A stretch of 64,000 nucleotides of DNA from Cognatishimia sp. SS12. Lineage in GTDB: Bacteria; Pseudomonadota; Alphaproteobacteria; Rhodobacterales; Rhodobacteraceae. Within the stretch, counting starts at the first letter, position 1. Each line of letters opens with the position of its first letter. The notes below the pieces were generated by a model. That model had not been told where the DNA came from. It made no database searches and saw nothing but the letters and a program-made list of their open reading frames with translations. Location: the NCBI RefSeq assembly GCF_028369055.1, contig NZ_JAQNCZ010000005.1, forward strand, positions 186,001 through 250,000. The letters run 5' to 3'. This document shows positions 25,622-34,454 of the stretch, one piece after another. The translations under genes were made by a program, and so were the position numbers.

Positions 25622-25682
25622 TCGGTCAGACGGCTTGCCGCCCGACACCCCTAAAACAGGCATGCATGCACTGTTTCACTCC
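25563..25682 (-). ncRNA. Putative FNR-associated small RNA
   Basis: On the minus strand a near-perfect intrinsic terminator (stem 25574-25587/25608-25621, T8) ends a segment with no protein gene. Reading toward it from ~25682, two further hairpins appear. One is built on aaacag/ctgttt around gcatgcatgc (25653-25676). The other has a CAAG loop (about 25630-25643). An FNR-type box at 25717-25730 is placed so that a class II start would fall near 25682, with CATACC as -10. The three-hairpin architecture of about 120 nt looks like a trans-acting sRNA. The 5' end is inferred. Confidence 0.45.
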
Positions 25683-25716
25683 GGATTGGGTATGCGTGAT
25701 TTTGCCGTGGGTGACT

Positions 25717-25730
25717 TTGACGCAGATCAA
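25717..25730. promoter_or_regulatory. FNR-type box between the putative sRNA and the monooxygenase-fold gene
   Basis: TTGACGCAGATCAA matches the FNR consensus at 9 of 10 fixed positions. It could drive the minus-strand RNA, the plus-strand gene at 25837 (a weak -10 AAAAAT at 25751-25756 is correctly spaced), or both. Confidence 0.7.
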
Positions 25731-25836
25731 ACCAGGAAAATTGATGTTCAAAAAATGCGAATGTCTGGGACCCAATGACGCTGTGCTATGCTGAAAGGCG
25801 CAGTGTTGCAGCGCTTGGCACAAGAGAGGAGGCCCT

Positions 25837-26133
25837 ATGATCATTCGCATATTTCAAGTCACGACCCACCCTGGCAAAGAGGAAGAATTCTCAAAATTCT
25901 TTCACGAAACGGCGATCCCCCTCATGAAAAAAACCAAGGGTTGCCATACGGTCTTGCCCGGCGCGCCCATGCCGGATCACCCGCGCAAATTCGCATTTGT
26001 CATGGTCTGGGAGACGCTATCGGCGCTCAAGGCCTTTGTGGGGGAGGATTACGAAAGCCCGCACATTGATCCGGCCGAAGCCGAATTGGTGCAATCGCGG
26101 CAGATTACACATTACCAGTTGGTCGATGCCTAA
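25837..26133 (+). CDS. Antibiotic biosynthesis monooxygenase (ABM)-fold protein
   Basis: A 98-residue dimeric alpha-beta barrel protein of the ABM/quinol monooxygenase type. IIRIFQVTTHPGKEEEFSKFF at the N-terminus and FAFVMVWETLSALKAFVGEDY in the middle are the recognisable family features. Such proteins oxidise quinols or act as small-molecule-binding dimers. The substrate here is unknown. A strong Shine-Dalgarno (GAGAGGAGG) precedes ATG 25837. It stands alone on the plus strand, inserted between ccoNOQP and ccoGHIS, with an FNR-type box 106 nt upstream. Low-oxygen control is therefore plausible. Confidence 0.8.
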   Translation: MIIRIFQVTTHPGKEEEFSKFFHETAIPLMKKTKGCHTVLPGAPMPDHPRKFAFVMVWETLSALKAFVGEDYESPHIDPAEAELVQSRQITHYQLVDA

Positions 26134-26162
26134 AAAAACGGGCGCAGACAGTGCTGCGCCCG
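26132..26162 (-). terminator. Terminator of ccoNOQP
   Basis: A 9-bp stem cgggcgcag/ctgcgcccg (26139-26147 and 26154-26162), loop acagtg, is followed on the minus strand by seven T residues. It overlaps the stop codon of the convergent ABM-fold gene. Confidence 0.85.
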
Positions 26163-26206
26163 AGTAAAGGGACGATGCACGGCGACGCGTTGCGCCGCCG
26201 TGCGGT

Positions 26207-27073
26207 TTATTCGCCGCCGCCCAGCTGATGGACGTAGGCAGAAACAGCGCGAATCTGCGCTTCTGTCAGGCGCGTATCCCAATTGGGCATCACGCCAAAA
26301 CGACTGTTGCTGACCGTGTCATGAATGTCAGCATAACTGCCACCAAAGAGCCAGATGGCATCCGCAAGGTTGGGCGCGCCTTGGTCACGATCCCCAAGAC
26401 CCGTTTCGCCATGGCAGCTTGCACAGTTCTCTTCAAAGACTACGGCACCGGGTTTGACCAGCTCGGGGGCCTGCGCCTCGCCGCTGAGCGACATGACGAA
26501 GTTCACCACCTGATCGATTTGCGCATCTTCCAGCAGCTCATCGCGGCCAAAGGCAGGCATTTCCGAATAGCGCGGATCCTCGCCGGTTTCATTACGCACA
26601 CCGTGGCGCACCGTATGAGTGATGGCGTCAATGTCGCCACCCCAAAGCCAGTCATTGTCCAGCAGGTTCGGATATCCTTTGGCCCCCGCCGCGCCGGACC
26701 CATGACACTGGGCGCACCATGTCTTGAACACCGCGCCACCCGCAGAAATGGCATAGCCATTCAGCTCTGCATCATCACTCAAAGTCGACATGTCAGCGGT
26801 TGCAAGGCGAATGTTGATCGCCTCATTCTGCGCATCAACGGCCGCGATATCGGCCGCCACTTCGGCGCGCGTGGAATAGCCCAGCATCCCCGCGGTGGCC
26901 GATTTGACACCCGGCCAAGCCGGATAGGCAATGGTATAGCCAATACCCCAGACAATTGTGGCGTAGAACAGCCAGAGCCACCAGCGCGGCATCGGGTTGT
27001 CATATTCCTGAATACCATCCCAGGTGTGGCCCGTGGTGGGTGTTTCTTCTTTTTGAACCGGTTTCTTACTCAT
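26207..27073 (-). CDS. ccoP: cbb3 cytochrome c oxidase subunit III (diheme) CcoP
   Basis: A diheme c-type subunit that feeds electrons to CcoO/CcoN. The 288-residue protein has one membrane helix (~31-50) and two heme-binding motifs, CAQCH (C120-H124) and CASCH (C217-H221). The distal heme ligands are in the EMPAFG and GVMPNW regions. Last gene of ccoNOQP. It starts overlapping the ccoQ stop. The terminator follows 45 nt after its stop. Confidence 0.97.
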   Translation of the reverse strand: MSKKPVQKEETPTTGHTWDGIQEYDNPMPRWWLWLFYATIVWGIGYTIAYPAWPGVKSATAGMLGYSTRAEVAADIAAVDAQNEAINIRLATADMSTLSDDAELNGYAISAGGAVFKTWCAQCHGSGAAGAKGYPNLLDNDWLWGGDIDAITHTVRHGVRNETGEDPRYSEMPAFGRDELLEDAQIDQVVNFVMSLSGEAQAPELVKPGAVVFEENCASCHGETGLGDRDQGAPNLADAIWLFGGSYADIHDTVSNSRFGVMPNWDTRLTEAQIRAVSAYVHQLGGGE

Positions 27074-27255
27074 TTCGGTCCCTCTTTCTCTACAGCGGGG
27101 GCATCGTCGTGACGAAACGGGATACCCGCGGTTTCCTGGTATTCACGGCTTGAGCCGGGGCGGAAGACCCAAAGGATCACCGCAACGAAGAACCCAAACA
27201 GGAACAAAAGCATCCAGCTGTCGGCAAAGGCGCGCAGGAAGGAATAGGTTTCCAT
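27070..27255 (-). CDS. ccoQ: cbb3 oxidase subunit IV CcoQ
   Basis: A 61-residue membrane protein with one helix (MLLFLFGFFVAVILWVFRPGS) and the family tail YQETAGIPFRHDD. It stabilises the oxidase and modulates its stability with oxygen. It lies between ccoO (9 nt gap) and ccoP (ATGA-type overlap). Confidence 0.95.
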   Translation of the reverse strand: METYSFLRAFADSWMLLFLFGFFVAVILWVFRPGSSREYQETAGIPFRHDDAPAVEKEGPK

Positions 27256-27264
27256 GATCCCCTC

Positions 27265-27993
27265 CTATCGGTTTGCGTCAGGCGTGAAGGTCGAAAAATC
27301 GACCAAAGTGCCCAGCATTTGCAGATAGGCGACCATGGCATCCATCTCGCTGGTGCCAGGATTGCCATCAAAGTTGCGGACAGCGACGTCCTCGCCATAG
27401 CGTTCCAGCAGCCCGTCATAATCCCGATCTGGATCGGCCTGCGCCAGGAAATCAGCCTGGGCATTTTCGATCATCTCATCCGAATAGGGCACGCCCACAA
27501 TCGCCTGCGTGCGCATCAGATCACCGATATACCGGCCATCAATGCTGCGGTCCTCAAGGAAGCCATATTTCGGCATCACCGATTCAGGCACCACAGATTG
27601 CGGATCGATCAGGTGATCAACATGCCAGTCATCCGAATAGCGGCCCCCAACCCGGGCCAGATCTGGCCCGGTGCGTTTGGACCCCCATTGGAACGGGTGG
27701 TCATATTGAGATTCTGCCGCCAGCGAATAGTGGCCATAGCGCTCGACTTCGTCGCGCATGGGGCGGATCATTTGGCTGTGGCACACATAGCAGCCTTCGC
27801 GCAGATAGACTTCGCGCCCAGCCAGTTCCAGCGGGGTGTAGGGGCGCATGCCCTCCACATCCTCGATGGTGTTTTCCAGCCAGAACAGCGGGGCAATCTG
27901 TACGATCCCCCCGATGCTGACCACCAAGAGGCTGAGGATCAGCAGGAGCGTGGCGTTGGTTTCGATCAGTTTATGTTTGTCCAGAATGGCCAT
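27265..27993 (-). CDS. ccoO: cbb3 cytochrome c oxidase subunit II (monoheme) CcoO
   Basis: A membrane-anchored monoheme cytochrome c of 242 residues. It has an N-terminal helix (~15-32) and the heme motif CYVCH (C68-H72), followed by the typical [15 protein letters not shown] stretch. The methionine ligand lies in the VMPKYGF segment. It starts 14 nt after ccoN and is transcribed with it. Confidence 0.97.
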   Translation of the reverse strand: MAILDKHKLIETNATLLLILSLLVVSIGGIVQIAPLFWLENTIEDVEGMRPYTPLELAGREVYLREGCYVCHSQMIRPMRDEVERYGHYSLAAESQYDHPFQWGSKRTGPDLARVGGRYSDDWHVDHLIDPQSVVPESVMPKYGFLEDRSIDGRYIGDLMRTQAIVGVPYSDEMIENAQADFLAQADPDRDYDGLLERYGEDVAVRNFDGNPGTSEMDAMVAYLQMLGTLVDFSTFTPDANR

Positions 27994-28007
27994 GTCTTCA
28001 GCCCTCC

Positions 28008-29612
28008 TTATTCAGCCGGAACCGCAACACCCAGGCTCGCTTCACGAGCCGGAGCTTTGCGCACCGTCAACCAAAGGTTCACGCACATGATGATCGCGCC
28101 CGCCAGATACAGGACACCGCCCAGACCACGCACCACATACATTGGGAATTTCGCTGCAACGGTATCGGCGAACGAGTTCACCAAGAAGCCATTGGCATCC
28201 ACTTCGCGCCACATCAGACCTTCCATGATCCCCGTGACCCACATGGCCGAGGCGTAAAGCACGATGCCAATCGTGGCGAGCCAGAAGTGCCAGCTCACAA
28301 GGCTCAGCGAATAGAGGCGTTCACGTTTCCACAGCACCGGCACCAGATAGTAGAGCGCACCAAAGGTGATCAGCCCGTTCCAGCCCAGCGCACCAGAATG
28401 AACGTGACCAATGGTCCAGTCGGTATAGTGGCTCAGCGAGTTCACCGCGCGGATCGACATCATCGGGCCTTCGAAGGTCGACATGCCATAGAAAGCCAGC
28501 GAGGCCACCATCATCCGAATGATCGGATCGGTGCGCAGCTTGTCCCAAGCGCCCTGCAGCGTCATCAGACCGTTGATCATGCCGCCCCAGCTTGGCATCC
28601 ACAGTACGATTGAGAACACCATGCCAAGGGTCGATGCCCAATCCGGCAGCGCGGTGTAATGCAAATGGTGTGGGCCCGCCCAGATATATAGGAAAATCAG
28701 CGCCCAAAAGTGGATGATCGACAGCTTGTAGCTAAAGACAGGTTTTCCAGCCTGCTTTGGCACAAAATAGTACATCATCCCCAGGAAGCCCGCAGTCAGG
28801 AAGAAGCCGACAGCATTGTGGCCATACCACCACTGCACCATTGCGTCCTGCACACCGGCCCAGACAATCACGGACTTTGACCCAAAGATCGACACCGGAA
28901 TGGTCAGATTGTTCACCACATGCAGCATCGCCACCGTGACGATGAAGCCAAGATAGAACCAGTTGGCCACATAGATGTGCTTTTCTTTGCGTTTCATGAT
29001 GGTGCCAAGGAAGACCAACAGATAAGCCACCCAGACGATGGTCAGCCACAGGTCAACGTGCCATTCAGGCTCTGCGTATTCTTTGGATTGCGTGCCGCCC
29101 AGCAGGTATCCGGTGGCCGCGAGCACGATGAAAAGCTGATAGCCCCAGAACACGAACCAAGCGAGATTACCGCCCCAAAGACGTGTCGCGCAGGTGCGCT
29201 GCACAACATAAAAAGACGTCGCCAGCAGCGCGTTGCCACCAAAGGCAAAAATCACCGCGCTGGTGTGCAATGGACGCAGGCGACCAAAGTTGGCAAAACC
29301 CTCAGCCCATTCAAAGTTCAGCGCCGGATAGGCCAGCTGAAAGGCGATGACCACGCCGACCAGAAAGCCAACCACACCCCAAAAGGCGGTGGCAATCACT
29401 CCGGCGCGGATCACATCATCCATATATTCATGTTGAGAGGGGGCGGGTTTGTCTTCGTCGACACCCCGCAACACCCAGAGAAACAGGCCCCCAGATACAA
29501 GCACGATAATCAGTGCATGCACCATATAGGCCAGATCGCGCGCGTAGTTGGCGGCAATCATCGCGCATAGCGTGATGAGCCCCAGCGCGATCAGCTTTAC
29601 AGTGTTGATCAT
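28008..29612 (-). CDS. ccoN: cbb3 cytochrome c oxidase catalytic subunit I CcoN
   Basis: The oxygen-reducing, proton-pumping subunit with heme b, heme b3 and CuB. The 534-residue protein has about twelve membrane helices. Conserved signatures include [28 protein letters not shown] (low-spin heme His), [26 protein letters not shown] (CuB histidine region) and [13 protein letters not shown]. The sequence is full length. An FNR box lies 93 nt upstream of the start, in the gap shared with the divergent stress-protein gene. Confidence 0.98.
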   Translation of the reverse strand: MINTVKLIALGLITLCAMIAANYARDLAYMVHALIIVLVSGGLFLWVLRGVDEDKPAPSQHEYMDDVIRAGVIATAFWGVVGFLVGVVIAFQLAYPALNFEWAEGFANFGRLRPLHTSAVIFAFGGNALLATSFYVVQRTCATRLWGGNLAWFVFWGYQLFIVLAATGYLLGGTQSKEYAEPEWHVDLWLTIVWVAYLLVFLGTIMKRKEKHIYVANWFYLGFIVTVAMLHVVNNLTIPVSIFGSKSVIVWAGVQDAMVQWWYGHNAVGFFLTAGFLGMMYYFVPKQAGKPVFSYKLSIIHFWALIFLYIWAGPHHLHYTALPDWASTLGMVFSIVLWMPSWGGMINGLMTLQGAWDKLRTDPIIRMMVASLAFYGMSTFEGPMMSIRAVNSLSHYTDWTIGHVHSGALGWNGLITFGALYYLVPVLWKRERLYSLSLVSWHFWLATIGIVLYASAMWVTGIMEGLMWREVDANGFLVNSFADTVAAKFPMYVVRGLGGVLYLAGAIIMCVNLWLTVRKAPAREASLGVAVPAE

Positions 29613-29704
29613 TTTGCGTCCCTTCGTCGTGCCACAGCTGCGACGCGCAGACTCGTGGCGGATATTGACTGGGGCCTTTTTGCGCTGCGGCGGCGGTGCT
29701 CGCC

Positions 29705-29718
29705 TTGATCTGCATCAA
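29705..29718. promoter_or_regulatory. Perfect FNR/FixK box between ccoN and the universal stress protein gene
   Basis: TTGATCTGCATCAA is an exact TTGAT-N4-ATCAA palindrome in the 189-nt divergent gap. It probably activates ccoNOQP and may also control the plus-strand stress-protein gene. Confidence 0.88.
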
Positions 29719-29801
29719 AGATTTTCCCGGCTGTTGGCGCATTCTGGGTCAAAGCACCGGGCGCTTGTCTTGGTGCGCAAGGCCATGGGAAGGAGCCGAA
29801 T

Positions 29802-30641
29802 ATGTCCTACAAATCACTCTTTACCGTTTTGACTGACAGTGCGTTTATCACCGAAACCCTCTCCGCTGCGGCGGCATTGGCACGAGACTGTGACGCGCAT
29901 CTAGATGTCTTGTGTTTGGGCGTCGATCGCAGCCAGACCGGTTATTATTATGCCGGAGCAACTGCGGTCCTGCTGGAACAATCGCTGAATGCGGCGCGCG
30001 ATGATGCCCGCAAGCTGGAAAATCTGGCGCGCGCGGAACTCAAGAAAACCGAGTGCCGCTGGGCTACGGAAACCGGCGTTACACAGGTGGCCGAAATGGC
30101 GCGCCATGTGGCGGCCCGTGCACGGTTTGCCGATCTGGCGATCCTGGCACGTCCCTATGGCGAAGACCGCGGTATCGAAATGGAAACCGCCGTAGAAGCC
30201 GCACTGTTTGATGCGCAGACCCCGGTTCTGGTGGTGCCCGGCAGCACGACGATGGTCACAGCCCCCAAGACCGTGACATTGGCCTGGAATGAAAGCTCAG
30301 AATCGCTCAATGCCGCCCGCGCTGCCCTGCCCCTGCTTACCGAGGCTGAATTGGTGCGCGTGGCGGTTATTGATCCCCCCACACATGGCCCCAATCGCTC
30401 CGATCCAGGCGGCCCTCTGTCGCAGTATCTGGCCCGTCATGGCGCGCGTGTTGAAATTGATGTGATGTCCAAAACCATGCCGCGTGTGTCTGACCTGATT
30501 TTGCGGCATGCCCGCGATTCCGCCAGTGAGTTAATTGTCATGGGCGCCTATGGCCATTCGCGCTTCCGCGAGTCCATTCTGGGCGGCGCAACCCGGCACA
30601 TGCTGGAAGAAGCGGACTTGCCGGTTTTTATGGCGCATTAA
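29802..30641 (+). CDS. Universal stress protein, tandem UspA type
   Basis: A 279-residue protein of two Usp-like halves. The N-terminal half (KSLFTVLTDSAFITETLSAAAALARDCDAHLDVLCLG) is degenerate. The C-terminal half ends with the ATP-loop pattern GAYGHSRFRESILGGATRHML (G-x2-G-x9-G-[ST]-like). Such proteins are commonly induced by oxygen or energy limitation. The divergent position from ccoN across a perfect FNR box supports low-oxygen induction. The start ATG follows AAGGAG. Confidence 0.88.
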   Translation: MSYKSLFTVLTDSAFITETLSAAAALARDCDAHLDVLCLGVDRSQTGYYYAGATAVLLEQSLNAARDDARKLENLARAELKKTECRWATETGVTQVAEMARHVAARARFADLAILARPYGEDRGIEMETAVEAALFDAQTPVLVVPGSTTMVTAPKTVTLAWNESSESLNAARAALPLLTEAELVRVAVIDPPTHGPNRSDPGGPLSQYLARHGARVEIDVMSKTMPRVSDLILRHARDSASELIVMGAYGHSRFRESILGGATRHMLEEADLPVFMAH

Positions 30642-30707
30642 ATTCTGAAAGAAGATCTTGGCCCGATGAAACTCGGGCGATGGCCATGGCGCTTGGCCGC
30701 TGCTCAA

Positions 30708-31454
30708 TTAGATCAGCATGCCACCGTCAGAATCATCGCCGGCCTCTTCCAACAGCGCGTCCATATTGGGCACGGTCACGTGGCGCTTGCCTTCCAGCCT
30801 GATGATGCCATCGCGTTTCAAGGCAGATATCTGGCGGCTGACCGTTTCCAGCGTCAGACCCAGGTAATCCGCCATCGCATCGCGCGTCAGCGGCAGGTCA
30901 AACACAATCGGCCCGGTCAAAGAGGCCAGCTTCAGTGTCGCATCCCGGCGCGCGATAATCGCCAGAAGTGAGGCGATTTTTTCGCGCGCTGTTTTGCGGC
31001 CCAGTACCAGCATCCATTCGCGGGCGGCGTCCAGCTCATCCAGCGTCATTTCCAGCAGGCGCTGCGCCACATGCGGGGTGGTGCCCATCATGGTTTCAAA
31101 GGGTTTCTTGCGAAAACAGCACATCACCAGATCGGTGGTCGCCACCACGTCATAAGGGGCGGTTTCGCGCCCCGGGCGGCCGACAAAATCGCTCGGAAGA
31201 AGCAAGCCGACCATCTGGGTGCGCCCGTCTTCCATGGTTTGCGTCAGCGAAGCGATCCCTGTCACGACAGAACCGACAAAATCCATCCGATCCCCGGACC
31301 AAAGCACGGTCTGGCCCGCCTGAAAGCTGCGGTAGTATTTGATTTCATCCAGAGTTTTCAGCTCATCTGCATCGCAGCGGGCACAGACCGCACGATGCCG
31401 GATTTGACAACTGCCACAATCACGCGGCGCTTCAATAGGGAGTTCAAATGACAT
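30708..31454 (-). CDS. fnrL: Crp/Fnr family oxygen-sensing regulator FnrL
   Basis: Global anaerobic activator. The 248-residue protein has N-terminal cysteines C13, C16, C24 and C27 and an internal CC at 112-113, supplying the ligands for an oxygen-labile [4Fe-4S] cluster. A cNMP-like sensor domain follows. The helix-turn-helix (~188-215) contains ETVSR (202-206), the residues that read TTGAT half-sites in the FNR family. Its start is divergent from hemN. An FNR box 14 nt upstream of its own ATG suggests autorepression. Putative targets in this window are hemN, ccoNOQP, ccoGHIS and the sRNA/ABM gene. Confidence 0.95.
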   Translation of the reverse strand: MSFELPIEAPRDCGSCQIRHRAVCARCDADELKTLDEIKYYRSFQAGQTVLWSGDRMDFVGSVVTGIASLTQTMEDGRTQMVGLLLPSDFVGRPGRETAPYDVVATTDLVMCCFRKKPFETMMGTTPHVAQRLLEMTLDELDAAREWMLVLGRKTAREKIASLLAIIARRDATLKLASLTGPIVFDLPLTRDAMADYLGLTLETVSRQISALKRDGIIRLEGKRHVTVPNMDALLEEAGDDSDGGMLI

Positions 31455-31468
31455 GATTTTTGCCGTTC

Positions 31469-31482
31469 TTGATCTGCGTCAA
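31469..31482. promoter_or_regulatory. FNR box between fnrL and hemN
   Basis: TTGATCTGCGTCAA matches the consensus at 9 of 10 fixed positions. For hemN, a CATAAC -10 lies 20 nt downstream (31503-31508), ideal class II spacing. For fnrL it is so close to the ATG that binding would block transcription or its start. Confidence 0.82.
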
Positions 31483-31517
31483 AGAGCTAATGTTTTCCTC
31501 CCCATAACGCTAACAAC

Positions 31518-32873
31518 ATGACACTGAAAACACAATTCGCAGATTTGGGACTGTTTGACGCAAAAGTCCCCCGCTACACCAGCTATCCGACCGCGCCGCA
31601 TTTCACCGATGCGGTCACGCCGGGCCATTTCGTCGACTGGATCAGCAAGATCAAGCCCGGCAGCCAGGTGTCGCTTTATGTGCATGTGCCATTCTGCAAA
31701 CGGCTGTGCTGGTTCTGCGCCTGCCGCACACAGGGCACAAAAACCATGTCTCCGGTGGGGGCTTATGTCGAAACGCTCAAGGCCGAGCTGGCGCTGCTGA
31801 AATCCCATTTGCCTGAAAATGTCACCCTATCGCGCCTGCATTGGGGGGGCGGCACGCCGACGCTATTGACGCCCGAGATGATGCAAGACCTCGCCGATGC
31901 GATATTTGCAGTCGCTCCGCTGGCACCAGATGGCGAATTTTCCGTGGAAATCGACCCCAATGAAATTGACGCCGCGCGGTTTGCCGCGCTTGCGGGTGCC
32001 GGCATGAACCGGGCGTCGATTGGGGTGCAGGATTTTGACGAAAAGATCCAACAGGCCATTGGCCGGATACAGGATTTTGACACCACCCGCGCTGCGATTG
32101 AGATGGCGCGTGCCCACGGCATCAAAAGCGTCAACGCCGATATCCTCTTCGGCTTGCCACATCAAAGCCCGGCGCGCATGACCGATAGTGTGCTGAAACT
32201 GCTTTCACTGAACCCGGATCGCGTGGCGCTTTACGGCTATGCGCATGTGCCCTGGATGTCCAAGCGGCAGCAATTGATCCCTTCGGCTTCGTTGCCAACA
32301 CCGCAGGAGCGCCTGGCGCTGTTTGAGCTCGCAGAACGTTTGTTCCTGGCGGATGGCTATAAGGCGATTGGCATTGACCACTTTGCCGCGCCCAGTGATG
32401 GGCTGGCGCAGGCGCAAAAAGCGGGCAAACTGCGGCGTAATTTTCAGGGCTATACCGACGATCAGGCGGATGTGCTGATTGGCGTTGGCGCAAGTTCCAT
32501 CTCGCGTTTCCCGCAGGGCTTTGCCCAGAACGCCCCTGCGACCTCGGCGCATATCAAAGCGATCGAGGCGGGGGAGTTTTCCGTCGCGCGTGGCCATGTC
32601 TTTAGCGGCGACGACCGCCTGAACGCCCGGCTGATCGAAGCGATCATGTGCGACTTTGGTATCAACGCCGAAGAGATCTTGGCCAATCACGACATCACGG
32701 CCCCGGCGCTGCGGGCGCGCTTTGACGCGGTGAACCGGCAATTTGACGGGCTGCTTGAGGTGGATGACAGCGGGCTACGCATCCCGGATGACGTCCGCCC
32801 CCTGACCCGCATCGTGGCGCGCGCCTTTGATGCCTATGACCTCAGCAAAGCTGGCCATAGCTCAGCGATCTGA
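31518..32873 (+). CDS. hemN: Oxygen-independent coproporphyrinogen III oxidase HemN
   Basis: A radical SAM enzyme making protoporphyrinogen IX without oxygen. The 451-residue protein has the PRYTSYPTAPHF N-terminus and the cluster motif C-x3-C-x2-C-x-C (C60, C64, C67, C69). GGGTPTLL, the EIDPNEID segment and a C-terminal accessory domain follow. ATG 31518 is the only plausible start and has no Shine-Dalgarno. The predicted transcription start lies within about three bases of it. Counterpart of the oxygen-dependent hemF at 16 kb. Confidence 0.97.
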   Translation: MTLKTQFADLGLFDAKVPRYTSYPTAPHFTDAVTPGHFVDWISKIKPGSQVSLYVHVPFCKRLCWFCACRTQGTKTMSPVGAYVETLKAELALLKSHLPENVTLSRLHWGGGTPTLLTPEMMQDLADAIFAVAPLAPDGEFSVEIDPNEIDAARFAALAGAGMNRASIGVQDFDEKIQQAIGRIQDFDTTRAAIEMARAHGIKSVNADILFGLPHQSPARMTDSVLKLLSLNPDRVALYGYAHVPWMSKRQQLIPSASLPTPQERLALFELAERLFLADGYKAIGIDHFAAPSDGLAQAQKAGKLRRNFQGYTDDQADVLIGVGASSISRFPQGFAQNAPATSAHIKAIEAGEFSVARGHVFSGDDRLNARLIEAIMCDFGINAEEILANHDITAPALRARFDAVNRQFDGLLEVDDSGLRIPDDVRPLTRIVARAFDAYDLSKAGHSSAI

Positions 32874-32876
32874 GGG

Positions 32877-34454
32877 TCAGACCGCCGCCGCAAGCAGCGT
32901 TTTGGTATACTCATGCTGGGGCGCTTCGAACAAGGTCTCAGAGGCCCCTGCCTCAACGATATCACCCTGGCGCATCACCAGAATGCGGTGGCTCATCGCG
33001 CGGACCACCTGCAGATCGTGACTGATGAAGAGATAGGCGAGGCCATATTTCTTTTGCAGATCCCGCAGCAAATCGACGATTTGGACCTGCACGGTCTTGT
33101 CCAGCGCAGACGTCGGTTCATCCAGCACCACAAGCTTGGGCCGCAAAATCATGGCGCGGGCAATCGCGATACGCTGGCGCTGCCCGCCGGAAAATTCATG
33201 CGGGTACCGATGCATCGTCGCCGGATCAAGCCCCACCTCCTGCATCACCTCGGCGACCAATTCTCGCGGTGCGCGGCCTCCCGGGTTGCCGTGCACGCCC
33301 AGCCCCTCAGCGATGATCTGCTCGCAGCTCATCCGCGGCGACAGGCTGCCAAAAGGGTCCTGAAACACGATCTGCATGTCCTTGCGCAGCGCGCGCAGCT
33401 CTTTGGTGGACCGGCCGCGAATGTCCTGCCCGTCAAAGACAATCTGCCCTTCGGAGGAAATCAGCCGCATAATCGCAAGTGCAAGCGTGGTCTTGCCCGA
33501 TCCGCTTTCCCCGACGATGCCCAGCGTTTCGCCTGCGCGCACCGTCAGGTCAGCCTGATTGACAGCCTTCACATGCCCAACGGTGCGGCGCAGCAGCCCG
33601 CGCTGAATCGGGAACCAGACGCGCAGATCCTCGGTCTCAACCACCGTCGGCGCATCGGCCGCGACCGGACCGGGGGTGCCTACGGAATGCGCATTCAACA
33701 GTTTTTGCGTATAGGGGTGTTGCGGATTGCCAAAGATCTCAGCCACCGGGCCGGCCTCGACAATTTCACCGTCTTTCATCACGCAGACTTTGTCAGCGAT
33801 GCGCTGCACAATCCCCAGATCATGGGTGATAAAGAGCAGCCCCATACCTTCTGATTGCTTGAGACCAGCCAAAAGCTCTAGGATCTGCGCTTGAATGGTC
33901 ACATCCAGCGCAGTTGTCGGTTCATCCGCAATCAGAATATCGGGCTGGTTGGCCAGTGCCATGGCGATCATCACGCGCTGGCGTTGCCCGCCGCTCAGCT
34001 GATGCGGATAGGCATTAAGGCGGCTTTCGGCGTCGCGAATACCCACTTTGCGCAGCAGATCCAAAATGCGCTCGCGCGCTTTGCGACCCGTGATGCCCTG
34101 ATGCAGCGCCAGAGATTCGCCCAGCTGTCGTTCCAGCGTATGCAGCGGGTTGAGCGAGGTCATCGGCTCCTGAAAAATAAAACTGATGTCATTGCCGCGC
34201 ACCTTGCGCAAAAGCCGCGCGGGGGCAGCGACCATTTCCTGACCGTCATATTGCACCGAACCGCTCACCTCGGCGGTTTCGCCCAAAAGCGACACGGTCG
34301 ACAGGGCTGTGACCGATTTGCCGGAGCCGGACTCGCCCACCAGCGCAACGGTTTCGCCGCGATCCACCGAAAATGACACGCCTTTCACCGCCTCAAACAG
34401 CTGCCCATCCTGCCGGAAAGCCACGCGCAGGTCCTTGACCTCAAGTATGCTCAT
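32877..34454 (-). CDS. yejF: Peptide ABC transporter ATPase with two nucleotide-binding domains (YejF-like)
   Basis: A 525-residue fusion of two ABC ATPase domains, as in YejF-type oligopeptide importers. Domain 1 has Walker A GESGSGKS (~39-46) and [12 protein letters not shown]. Domain 2 has [14 protein letters not shown] (~313-326), [14 protein letters not shown] and LDEPTSALD. Both Walker B and signature motifs are intact, so both sites should hydrolyse ATP. Last gene of a four-gene minus-strand operon, overlapping yejE by ATGA and ending 3 nt from convergent hemN. Confidence 0.95.
   Translation of the reverse strand: MSILEVKDLRVAFRQDGQLFEAVKGVSFSVDRGETVALVGESGSGKSVTALSTVSLLGETAEVSGSVQYDGQEMVAAPARLLRKVRGNDISFIFQEPMTSLNPLHTLERQLGESLALHQGITGRKARERILDLLRKVGIRDAESRLNAYPHQLSGGQRQRVMIAMALANQPDILIADEPTTALDVTIQAQILELLAGLKQSEGMGLLFITHDLGIVQRIADKVCVMKDGEIVEAGPVAEIFGNPQHPYTQKLLNAHSVGTPGPVAADAPTVVETEDLRVWFPIQRGLLRRTVGHVKAVNQADLTVRAGETLGIVGESGSGKTTLALAIMRLISSEGQIVFDGQDIRGRSTKELRALRKDMQIVFQDPFGSLSPRMSCEQIIAEGLGVHGNPGGRAPRELVAEVMQEVGLDPATMHRYPHEFSGGQRQRIAIARAMILRPKLVVLDEPTSALDKTVQVQIVDLLRDLQKKYGLAYLFISHDLQVVRAMSHRILVMRQGDIVEAGASETLFEAPQHEYTKTLLAAAV

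Noticed and set aside
25626..25850. Minus-strand 74-codon frame ahead of the orphan terminator
   Set aside because: It overlaps the Shine-Dalgarno and start of the ABM-fold gene. The translation is Cys/His-rich without pattern, and the first Met has no ribosome site. The terminator is better explained by a non-coding RNA.
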